From contig NZ_CP024081.1 of the NCBI RefSeq assembly GCF_003033885.1, positions 2,911,462 through 2,975,461 on the forward strand: a stretch of DNA of 64,000 nucleotides, in the 5' to 3' direction. The notes below the pieces were generated by a model. It was not told the origin of the DNA and made no database searches. It worked only from the letters and a program-made list of their open reading frames with translations. A program made the position numbers and the translations under genes. The stretch is from Pseudomonas rhizophila (GTDB lineage: Bacteria > Pseudomonadota > Gammaproteobacteria > Pseudomonadales > Pseudomonadaceae). Shown here one piece after another: positions 46,880-54,064 of the stretch. The number at the start of each line of letters is the position of its first letter. The first letter of the stretch is position 1.

Positions 46880-47686
46880 ATGCCTTTTGCAACCCTTGAT
46901 GGGCAATCACTTCACTACCTGGACCAAGGCCAGGGCCCGGTGGTGCTGCTGGGCAGCAGCTACCTGTGGGATCACACCATGTGGGCGCCGCAGATCGAGG
47001 CACTGTCCCGGCATTACCGGGTGATCGCCCTGGACCTTTGGGGCCACGGCCAGTCCGGGCGTTTGCCTGAGGGCATGAAATCCCTGGACGATCTGGCCCG
47101 CCAGGCACTGGCGTTGATGGATCATCTGGAGGTCGATTGCTTCAGTCTGGTGGGGCTTTCGGTGGGCGGGATGTGGGGCGCACGGCTGGCGCTGATGGCG
47201 CCCAAGCGGCTTGAGGCGTTGGTGTTGATGGACACTTACGTGGGGGTCGAACCTGAACCGACTCGCCAGTATTACTTTTCGTTGTTCGACAAGATCGAAG
47301 CCAGCGGCAGCATCCCCGAGCCGTTGCTGGACATTGTCGTGCCGATCTTTTTCCGGTCGGGCATCGATCCGCAGTCAGCGCTCTACCAGCAGTTCCGCGC
47401 CACGCTGGCTGCACTGCCGGCCGACCGCCTGCGCGACAGTATCGTGCCGTTGGGACGGATCATTTTTGGTCGGGACGACATCCTGCCGCGCCTGCCTGAG
47501 CTCGACGCCGGGCGCACGCTGGTGATGTGCGGCGACCAGGACAAACCGCGACCACCGTCCGAGGCGCTGGAAATGGCTGAGCTGATTGGCTGCCCGCATG
47601 TGCTGATTCCAGAGGCTGGGCATATCTCCAACCTGGAAAACCCGGAATTCGTCACCCGAGCCTTGCTGGAGTTTCTGCGCAGCTGA
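46880..47686 (+). CDS. alpha/beta-hydrolase downstream of pvdL
   Basis: A 268-residue cytoplasmic alpha/beta-fold hydrolase. The nucleophile elbow is GLSVGG (Ser94), the oxyanion region is near LLGSSYLWDHTMW, and the acid and base lie in VMCGDQDKPRP and PEAGHISNLENPE. It resembles PcaD-like esterases and lactonases. It is not the usual type II thioesterase, whose elbow reads GHSxG. GGAG precedes the ATG. I find no PvdS box in front and a REP doublet separates it from pvdL, so a pyoverdine role is only positional. Confidence 0.82.
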   Translation: MPFATLDGQSLHYLDQGQGPVVLLGSSYLWDHTMWAPQIEALSRHYRVIALDLWGHGQSGRLPEGMKSLDDLARQALALMDHLEVDCFSLVGLSVGGMWGARLALMAPKRLEALVLMDTYVGVEPEPTRQYYFSLFDKIEASGSIPEPLLDIVVPIFFRSGIDPQSALYQQFRATLAALPADRLRDSIVPLGRIIFGRDDILPRLPELDAGRTLVMCGDQDKPRPPSEALEMAELIGCPHVLIPEAGHISNLENPEFVTRALLEFLRS

Positions 47687-47695
47687 CCTGACGCC

Positions 47696-47789
47696 ATCGC
47701 GAGCAGGCTCGCTCCCACATTTTGATCTGTGCCTGACGCTGAATTTGTCGTCGCCACATATCCCCTGTGGGAGCGAGCCTGCTCGCGAT
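47696..47789. repeat. REP doublet between hydrolase and dsbG
   Basis: Inverted REP copies at 47696-47719 (ATCGCGAGCAGG-first) and 47766-47789 (GTGGGAGCGAGC-first) fill the convergent gap between the hydrolase and dsbG stop codons. Confidence 0.9.
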
Positions 47790-47808
47790 GAGGCCCTCTA
47801 GGTCGATC

Positions 47809-48576
47809 TCACTTCGGCCCGAGAATCTTCACCAGCTTGTCCGGCGACGGTGCGCCTTGCTGCTGTTGCAGTTCGCCCTTGTCATCCAGGTAGAAAATCG
47901 CCGGGGTGGCGGACAGTTCCAGTTCTTCCATCAACTGCAGGTTGGCGTCCAGTTTTGCCTGGATGGCCGGCGGTATGTTTTTGAGGGGTTTGAGCGCGCT
48001 GCCCTTGCCGGCCTTCTCGTGGGTTTCCAAGGCCTGCTCAGGGTCCTTGGCCGCCAGCAATGCGGCGGATTTTCCTGGGCTGTCTTCACGGATGATGCCC
48101 ACCATGATGTGGCGTAACTGCACCTTGCCGGCTTTGACCCATGGCCGTGCCTGTTCCCAGAACATGTTGCAGTACGGGCAGTTCGGGTCACTGAACAGAT
48201 AGACGGTGCGCGGCGCGTCCTTGCTGCCGTCGGCGATCCAGTTGCTCGCTTCCATCTTCCCCCAGATGGCCTTGGCCATTGGGGCATAGACCAGCTTTTG
48301 CAGCGGCTCGGCGCTCAGGTCCTTGCCGTCGGCGTCGTACAGGTTGCCCAGCAAGACATGCTGGCCATCGGGTGTCAGGTACAGCGCCATCCCACGGTTC
48401 TGGTATTGCGCCGCGTAACCGCGCAATCCGTCCGGCGCCTCGAACGTGCCGACGATTTTCGCGCCCTTGGCTTCGATTTTCTTGATGGCCGCGGGCAGTT
48501 CTTCGGCGTGCAGCAGCGGTGCCTGCGACAGCGTGGCGGCGACGGCCAGGGTCAGCAAGTGGCGGAGGCGGGGCAT
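47809..48576 (-). CDS. dsbG: thiol:disulfide interchange protein DsbG
   Basis: A periplasmic disulfide isomerase or sulfenic-acid reductase of 255 residues. It has a signal peptide (about 1-24), a dimerisation domain and a thioredoxin fold with the active site Cys133-Pro-Tyr-Cys136 (FSDPNCPYCNMFW), plus the cis-Pro loop SATPAIFY. It starts 25 bases inside the 3' end of the upstream thioredoxin gene, so the trio dsbD2, thioredoxin protein, dsbG forms one coupled operon. DsbD2 would keep it reduced. P. aeruginosa PA2476-PA2478 has the same order. Confidence 0.93.
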   Translation of the reverse strand: MPRLRHLLTLAVAATLSQAPLLHAEELPAAIKKIEAKGAKIVGTFEAPDGLRGYAAQYQNRGMALYLTPDGQHVLLGNLYDADGKDLSAEPLQKLVYAPMAKAIWGKMEASNWIADGSKDAPRTVYLFSDPNCPYCNMFWEQARPWVKAGKVQLRHIMVGIIREDSPGKSAALLAAKDPEQALETHEKAGKGSALKPLKNIPPAIQAKLDANLQLMEELELSATPAIFYLDDKGELQQQQGAPSPDKLVKILGPK

Positions 48577-49421
48577 GAGGGTTTCCTTGTGGCGGAGTGG
48601 GGAGCCGAGGTTGAATCCGGCGTTTCGAAGTTCTCCAGGGCGCGGGCCAGGCTCGCTTCTGACAATTCGCCCAAGTGACTGTCCAGCAGGCGGCCGTCGG
48701 CGCTGTAGAACAAGGTGGTTGGCAGTGCCATGGAACCGACGGCTTGACCGAGGCGACCGCTGCCATCAAACAGCACGTTGTCCAGGCTCAAGCCCTGGGT
48801 GGCCAGATAAGTGCTGACGCTTTGCATGCTTTCGGCCTGGTTGACGAACAGGAACGTCAGGTCCGGGCGCTGCTGCTGGGCCTCTTCCAGCACGGGCATT
48901 TCGCGCCGGCAGGGTGGGCACCAGGTGGCCCAGAGGTTGATCACCAGGGGCCCGCCCTGATAATCGGTGAGTTTCACCGTCTCGCCGTTGGCGTTACGCA
49001 GATTGATTTCCGGCAGTCGGGTGCCTTGTTCATAGATCGTCAACGACATCGTCGCCACCAGCCAGAACAACAGGCCGCTGCCCACGCCGAAACCCAACGG
49101 CCGGCGCAAGGCCGGTCGGTGCCGGCTCCACAGCAACGCGCCAATCACCAGCGCGACAATCCCCGGCCAGGCCAGGAAACCGCCGTCGCGCAGGTCGACG
49201 ATCTGCCACAGGTCATCCTGGTAGTGGTTCCAGTAGGCGCCGACGAAGCCGATCCGTGCGGCCAGAAGCCCCAGCAAAAACAGCACGAACAGCACCGATT
49301 CCGGGTTTTCGCCACCGCGCTTGGCTACTCGCCAGCCCACCAGGGTCGCCAGTGCCAACGCGCTGATCAGCAATAGATGGTTAAGCGCAATGGCAAAGGT
49401 GCCGAGGGTAAACGTCAGCAT
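48552..49421 (-). CDS. membrane-anchored TlpA/DsbE-like thioredoxin with Lgt-like N-terminal half
   Basis: A 289-residue inner-membrane protein. The first 130 residues hold about four membrane helices (MLTFTLGTFAIALNHLLL, then SVLFVLFLLGLLAARIGFVG) and recall part of prolipoprotein diacylglyceryl transferase. The last 150 residues are a periplasmic TlpA-type thioredoxin with Cys168-Pro-Pro-Cys171 (WATWCPPCRREM) and MALPTTLFY as cis-Pro loop. Its ATG shares one base with the dsbD2 stop (TGATG), and its end overlaps dsbG. It probably takes electrons from DsbD2. Similar to PA2477 of P. aeruginosa in position. Confidence 0.9.
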   Translation of the reverse strand: MLTFTLGTFAIALNHLLLISALALATLVGWRVAKRGGENPESVLFVLFLLGLLAARIGFVGAYWNHYQDDLWQIVDLRDGGFLAWPGIVALVIGALLWSRHRPALRRPLGFGVGSGLLFWLVATMSLTIYEQGTRLPEINLRNANGETVKLTDYQGGPLVINLWATWCPPCRREMPVLEEAQQQRPDLTFLFVNQAESMQSVSTYLATQGLSLDNVLFDGSGRLGQAVGSMALPTTLFYSADGRLLDSHLGELSEASLARALENFETPDSTSAPHSATRKPSCPASATC

Positions 49422-51148
49422 CAGCGCGCGTTCCGAGTCATGTTCCAGTGCTCCAGGAATTCCTTGGCATTGACTTCCCCGGTGATCCGCTGGCTGCGCC
49501 GCTCTTGACCGTCGGCGCCAATCCACAGCAGGCTCGGTGGCCCCGGCACTTGATAGCGGCCCAGCAGTTCGCGACTGGCGGCATTGTCGGCGGTGACGTC
49601 CAGACGCACCAGACGTACGTCTTTCAAGGCGTCCAGCACATCGGCGCGACCGAACACCTGTTTTTCCATGATCTTGCAGGACACGCACCAGTCGGCGTAG
49701 TAGTCCAGCAGGACCCATTGGCCCTGAGCCTTGGCCGCATCCAGTTCCCGTTGCAGGGCGGCAGGCTCGCTGACCGTGATAAAGGCATCATGGGCGCTGA
49801 CGGCCGAGCTTTCCGAGGTGCCGGCATAGACCTCCAGGGGCTGGAAGAAATCATCGCCGCCACCTGCCGCGCCGATCACCAGCAGGCTGCCCCACAGACC
49901 GAACAGCAGCGACGCGCTGCCGCATACATAGGCTGTGCGACCGAAACCTTCGGTCTGCCGCCAGGCGCTATAGGCGGCAATCAACAACAGCGTGCCCCAC
50001 AGGCCGATCCACAGCGAGCCGTCGATGACCGGGCGAATCATGAGGATCGCGGTGCCCAGGAACAGGAAACCGAACACGCCCTTGAGCACATTCATCCAGG
50101 CGCCGGGTTTGGGCAGGAAACGATTGCCCACGGTCACCAATAGCAACAGCGGCAGGCCAATGCCCACGCCCATGGCGAACAGGATCAGCCCGCCGTGCAA
50201 CGCATTGCCGCTTTGGGCGATGTACAGCAGCGCACCGGCCAGCGGGGCAGTCATGCACGGGCCCACCAACAGGCCGGACAAGGCTCCGAGAATACCGGCG
50301 CCCACCAGGCTGCCGCCGCGGCGCTGGCGTCCGGCACTTTCCAGGCGGTCGCGCAGGGCGGCCGGTAACTGCAATTCGAAAAAACCGAACATCGGTAGCG
50401 CCAGCACCACGAAGATCGCCGCGAAAGTGCCCAGCAGCCACGGTTGTTGCAGCAGTGCCTGAAGGTTGGCCCCCAGCAGCGCGGCGATTACGCCCATGGC
50501 GGCATACACCAGGGCCATGCTGATCACGTAGCTGATGGCCAATGCCAATCCACGCCGAGGGCTGGCACCGCTGCCCACCACCACCCCGGCCAGGATCGGC
50601 AGCATGGGCAGCGAGCACGGCGTAAACGCCAGCAACAGGCCCAGGCCAAAGAACACCAGCAGGCTCCAGCCCAAGGCCCGTTGCTGCAGGCCGCTGGCCA
50701 GGGCCTGGTCCGGCGCCTCGCCATTGGCAACCGCTGGTGCAGTGCCACCCAGGTCCACCACTTGGGTCTGGGGTGGATAGCACAAGCCCGCGTCGGCGCA
50801 GCCCTGGAAGCCGACCTTGATCTTGCCGGTGGCGCCGGCGGGAATCTTCAGTTCCAGCGCCTGACGATAAACCTGTTGATCGCCAAAAAACTCGTCGCTA
50901 TGGGCTTCACCCTCCGGCAACTTCGGCTTTTGCGCCTCGGCAAGACCGTCGAATTTGAGTCGCTGCTGATACAGGTAGTAGCCGTCGGCAATCTGCCAGA
51001 ACAACTGGGTTTCACCGGAGTCCAGGCGTTCGGAGGTGAACACGAAGGCTTTTTCCACCGGCAGGAAATCGGTTTTGGTCTCGAAGGGATTGGCGGCCTG
51101 GGCCAGGCCCGAGATCAGGAGCAGCCACAGCAAAAACAATCGACGCAT
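49421..51148 (-). CDS. dsbD: thiol:disulfide interchange protein DsbD (second type)
   Basis: DsbD carries electrons from cytoplasmic thioredoxin across the inner membrane to periplasmic thiol proteins. The 575-residue chain has a signal peptide (MRRLFLLWLLLISGLAQA), an alpha domain with FQGCADAGLCYPP, eight membrane helices with the two redox cysteines in AFTPCSLPM and GLLVGPCMTAPLAG, and a gamma domain with Cys488-Val-Ser-Cys491 (DYYADWCVSCK). ATG 51148 is chosen because the signal peptide starts there; the long frame to 51559 covers the divergent dsbR gene. It is the first gene of the dsb operon. Confidence 0.94.
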   Translation of the reverse strand: MRRLFLLWLLLISGLAQAANPFETKTDFLPVEKAFVFTSERLDSGETQLFWQIADGYYLYQQRLKFDGLAEAQKPKLPEGEAHSDEFFGDQQVYRQALELKIPAGATGKIKVGFQGCADAGLCYPPQTQVVDLGGTAPAVANGEAPDQALASGLQQRALGWSLLVFFGLGLLLAFTPCSLPMLPILAGVVVGSGASPRRGLALAISYVISMALVYAAMGVIAALLGANLQALLQQPWLLGTFAAIFVVLALPMFGFFELQLPAALRDRLESAGRQRRGGSLVGAGILGALSGLLVGPCMTAPLAGALLYIAQSGNALHGGLILFAMGVGIGLPLLLLVTVGNRFLPKPGAWMNVLKGVFGFLFLGTAILMIRPVIDGSLWIGLWGTLLLIAAYSAWRQTEGFGRTAYVCGSASLLFGLWGSLLVIGAAGGGDDFFQPLEVYAGTSESSAVSAHDAFITVSEPAALQRELDAAKAQGQWVLLDYYADWCVSCKIMEKQVFGRADVLDALKDVRLVRLDVTADNAASRELLGRYQVPGPPSLLWIGADGQERRSQRITGEVNAKEFLEHWNMTRNAR

Positions 51149-51195
51149 GGATAAAGCCTTAGAACGGAGCAAGTGGAATGCACGATGGCGACTGG

Positions 51196-51215
51196 CGATT
51201 AACCGTCGATTAACC
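51196..51215. promoter_or_regulatory. direct repeat, candidate DsbR binding site
   Basis: CGATTAACC-GT-CGATTAACC is a perfect nine-base direct repeat with an 11-base period. That is the spacing at which OmpR/PhoB-type regulators bind as tandem dimers. It lies 48-67 bases before the dsbD start and in the divergent gap to dsbR. Confidence 0.6.
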
Positions 51216-51323
51216 CGGCGACGATCGGCAGGTAGCAATGATCGCCCATGTTTGCCGTACTCGTCGCATAATGTCGGCTTAATCGGCCGGCGGCCTAATG
51301 TACCTTTTTCCACGGGGCTTACC

Positions 51324-52004
51324 ATGCACGTACTGGTCTGCGAAGACGATGAGTTGATCGCCAGCGGGATCGTCGCCGGGCTCACGGCCCAGGGCCTGAC
51401 CGTCGAACACGTCGCCACGGCGTCGGCGGCGCGGGCGATGGTTGGCGTGGCCCGGTTCGACGTCATGGTGCTGGACCTGGGGCTGCCCGACGAGGACGGC
51501 CTTAAATTGTTGCGCCAATTGCGCCAGCAAGGTCTGGAAATACCGGTGCTGATCCTCACCGCCCGGGACTCGGTGACCGACCGGGTCGACGGCTTGCAGG
51601 CCGGTGCCGATGATTATCTGCTCAAACCCTTTGATCTGCGTGAACTCGCGGCGCGCCTGCACACCTTGCTACGGCGCGTGGCGGGGCGCAGCGTCAATCT
51701 GATCGAGCACGGCCGCCTGACCTACGACCCCAGCAGCCGGGAAACCACCCTCGGCGGACAGCCGGTGGACCTTTCCCGGCGTGAGCAGTCATTGCTGCAG
51801 GCGCTGTTGCACAGTCGCGGTCGGGTCCTGTCCACCGAGCAACTCAAGGACAGTGTCTACGGGTTCAATGACGAACTGGAAAGCAACGCCCTCAACGTCC
51901 ATATCCATCACCTGCGGCGCAAGCTCGGCAATGGCATTGTCGAGACGGTCCGCGGGCTGGGTTATCGGCTGGGCCCGGCCGACGACGGGGAGTCCTCCAA
52001 GTGA
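51324..52004 (+). CDS. dsbR: OmpR-family response regulator DsbR
   Basis: A 226-residue regulator with a receiver domain (VLVCEDDE, phospho-Asp51 in MVLDLGLPDEDG, LLKPF) and a winged-helix output domain (LSRREQSLLQALLHSRGRVLS and NVHIHHLRRKLG). ATG 51324 (MHVLVCED) is used, since codons upstream belong to the divergent promoter region. In P. aeruginosa the equivalent gene (PA2479) forms the copper-responsive DsbRS system that induces the neighbouring dsb genes. Same neighbours here support the same role. Confidence 0.9.
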   Translation: MHVLVCEDDELIASGIVAGLTAQGLTVEHVATASAARAMVGVARFDVMVLDLGLPDEDGLKLLRQLRQQGLEIPVLILTARDSVTDRVDGLQAGADDYLLKPFDLRELAARLHTLLRRVAGRSVNLIEHGRLTYDPSSRETTLGGQPVDLSRREQSLLQALLHSRGRVLSTEQLKDSVYGFNDELESNALNVHIHHLRRKLGNGIVETVRGLGYRLGPADDGESSK

Positions 52005-53323
52005 TGAGTCTGCGATTGCGCCTGAGCCTGACCCTCGGCGCGGCCTTCGCCCTGATCTGGGCCCTGGCGGCGGCGTGGATGCTCAGTGATCTGCGCAACC
52101 AGATGATGTTTTCCCTTGACCAGCGGCTGGTGGCTTCGGCGCGGATGGTCGCCGGGCTGCTGGAACAGATGCCATTGCCCAGCAAAGGGGAAGGCACGCA
52201 CCTGAAAACCGAGCAGGTGAGCATTCCGGGGGGCATGGCTTGCCAGGTCAGCTCCTTGCGGGGGGAGATCCTGGCCCGCAGCCATGGCACCCCAGACCAA
52301 ACCCTGGAAGCCGAGAAGCTGGGCTTTCACGACCAGATGATCGACGGCGCGCCCTGGCGCAGTTTCACCCTGGCCCGAGGGGATTTGCGCATCACCACCG
52401 CCGACCGCCAGATCGAACGCGAAGCCTTGAACATGTCGGTGCTGTTGGCGGCCTCGGTGCCGGTCGGCGTGGCGCTGCTGGGCTGCCTGTGCCTGTTATG
52501 GCTGGGCATTGGCCAGGGCCTGGCGCCGCTCAATCGCATGCGCGATGCATTGATGCGACGCAATGCCGACTCCCTGGAGCCGTTGCAGATCCATCCGCTG
52601 CCCAGCGAACTGCGGCCGTTGCTTGAGACCCAGAACCAGCTGTTCCAGCGGATCGGCAAGACCATTGAGCGCGAGCGCCGGCTGACCGGCGATGCCGCCC
52701 ATGAACTGCGCAGCCCATTGACGGCCATCAAGACTCACCTGCAAGTGGCGCGCATGACCGAAGGCGTCGCCCGCGATCAGTCCCTGGCCCGGGCCGAGGA
52801 GGGCGCCGACCGCTTGCACCGCACCCTCGAACAGTTGTTGCTGCTGGCCCGGGTCGAGGGCAGCCTGTCGTTCGACGATGGCGTGCAATGCAACGCCGAG
52901 CAAGTGGCGCGACTGGCGATCCAGGATGCGACCGGCGGCGCTCCCCAGCGGATCAAGTTGCACTTGGCACCCGGGGTGTCCGACGCGCCGGTGCAAATGC
53001 CGGCGGTGCTTTCCATCGCCGCCTTGCGCAATCTGCTGGACAACGCCTTGCGGCATACGCCGGACGGGACCGAGGTGCAATTGAGCCTGGAAATGATTGG
53101 CCAGCGCGTACGCTTCCAGGTTCGCGATCATGGTCCCGGCATTGACGCCGACGATATCCAGTACCTGACCCAGCGCTTCTGGCGCAACGGCCAGAGCACC
53201 GGCTGCGGACTGGGGTTGGCGATTGTCCAGGCCATCGTCCAGCGTTGTGGTTGCGGTCTGCATTTCGACAGCCGTCCGGACGGATTGCGGGTTGAATTGA
53301 CGATGCCTGTACAGGTGGGTTAA
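52004..53323 (+). CDS. dsbS: sensor histidine kinase DsbS
   Basis: An inner-membrane kinase of 439 residues (440 if the GTG at 52001 is used). One helix at about 8-28, a periplasmic domain of about 115 residues, a second helix near 145-165, then HisKA (TGDAAHELRSPLTAIK, His233) and HATPase (NLLDNALRHTP, DHGPGI, GLGLAIV). The start overlaps the dsbR stop (TGATG). The periplasmic domain has one cysteine, Cys80 in GGMACQ; in the P. aeruginosa protein a cysteine at about this position is reported to bind Cu(I). Copper sensing is therefore likely, by analogy. Confidence 0.9.
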   Translation: MSLRLRLSLTLGAAFALIWALAAAWMLSDLRNQMMFSLDQRLVASARMVAGLLEQMPLPSKGEGTHLKTEQVSIPGGMACQVSSLRGEILARSHGTPDQTLEAEKLGFHDQMIDGAPWRSFTLARGDLRITTADRQIEREALNMSVLLAASVPVGVALLGCLCLLWLGIGQGLAPLNRMRDALMRRNADSLEPLQIHPLPSELRPLLETQNQLFQRIGKTIERERRLTGDAAHELRSPLTAIKTHLQVARMTEGVARDQSLARAEEGADRLHRTLEQLLLLARVEGSLSFDDGVQCNAEQVARLAIQDATGGAPQRIKLHLAPGVSDAPVQMPAVLSIAALRNLLDNALRHTPDGTEVQLSLEMIGQRVRFQVRDHGPGIDADDIQYLTQRFWRNGQSTGCGLGLAIVQAIVQRCGCGLHFDSRPDGLRVELTMPVQVG

Positions 53324-53439
53324 CCCAGGTCTACCGGGGAGCTGCATACATCCGTTGTAACGACCTGCCATTGGCGCACCCACCTCATCCGGGGCTATGT
53401 TTTTCTCAGCTCGACTCAAGGACTGAGGAACACCGCGCC

Positions 53440-53946
53440 ATGGAACCACTCATTGAAATCAGCACCGCCACCCCCAGCGATGCCGGCATCATCAGCCGGA
53501 TCGCCGAACGCTCCATCCGCCTCGGATGTGCCGCCGAACACCGTAACGACCCGCGCATCGTGGCAGCCTGGACACGCCACAACACCCTTGCCCACCTACA
53601 GCCCTTACTGCTCGACCCAAGGTTGCGCCTGACCCTGGCGCGTTTGCAGGGGCGGCTGGTGGGCACCGCCATGGCCTCGGTTTCAGGACGAATCGCGTTC
53701 TGCTATGTGCAACCGGAATGGTTTCGCCGCGGTGCCGGGCGAGCGCTGGTACGGGACATCGAGGCGTGGTTGCGCGGTCGCGGGGTCGTCCAGGCGACCC
53801 TCAACAGCACACGCAGCAGCCACGGGTTCTATCGACACCTGGGGTTCAGGCAAAGCGCCGAGGCGTTCGCCATCGGCGGTGTCACCGCCATTGCCATGCA
53901 CAAGCCACTGGTCGAGCCTGCGGGGGAAAGTTCGATTCCAGAGTAA
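53440..53946 (+). CDS. GNAT-family acetyltransferase
   Basis: A 168-residue N-acetyltransferase. The acetyl-CoA loop is VQPEWFRRGAGRALVRDIEAWL, with the late strand and turn NSTRSSHGFYRHLGFRQ typical of the fold. The ATG at 53440 has GAGGA upstream; the frame open to 53371 is ignored. It sits between dsbS and pvdH. Its TAA stop forms the first three bases of the pvdH iron-starvation box. Substrate unknown, and it need not be a pyoverdine gene. Confidence 0.88.
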   Translation: MEPLIEISTATPSDAGIISRIAERSIRLGCAAEHRNDPRIVAAWTRHNTLAHLQPLLLDPRLRLTLARLQGRLVGTAMASVSGRIAFCYVQPEWFRRGAGRALVRDIEAWLRGRGVVQATLNSTRSSHGFYRHLGFRQSAEAFAIGGVTAIAMHKPLVEPAGESSIPE

Positions 53947-53967
53947 ATCCTTGCCGCGCCGGTGCGT
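53944..53967 (+). promoter_or_regulatory. PvdS-dependent promoter of pvdH
   Basis: TAAAT (53944-53948), 16 bases, CGT (53965-53967): a perfect iron-starvation box. It lies about 98 bases before the pvdH start, and overlaps the stop codon of the GNAT gene. Confidence 0.87.
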
Positions 53968-54064
53968 TTCCACAACAGGAAACCTGCACGTGCGCCCCGA
54001 CCGGATGCGCACCTGCCCGGTGTGCCATTTGGGTCACTACTACAGTGTATTGCGGGGTCGAGAG

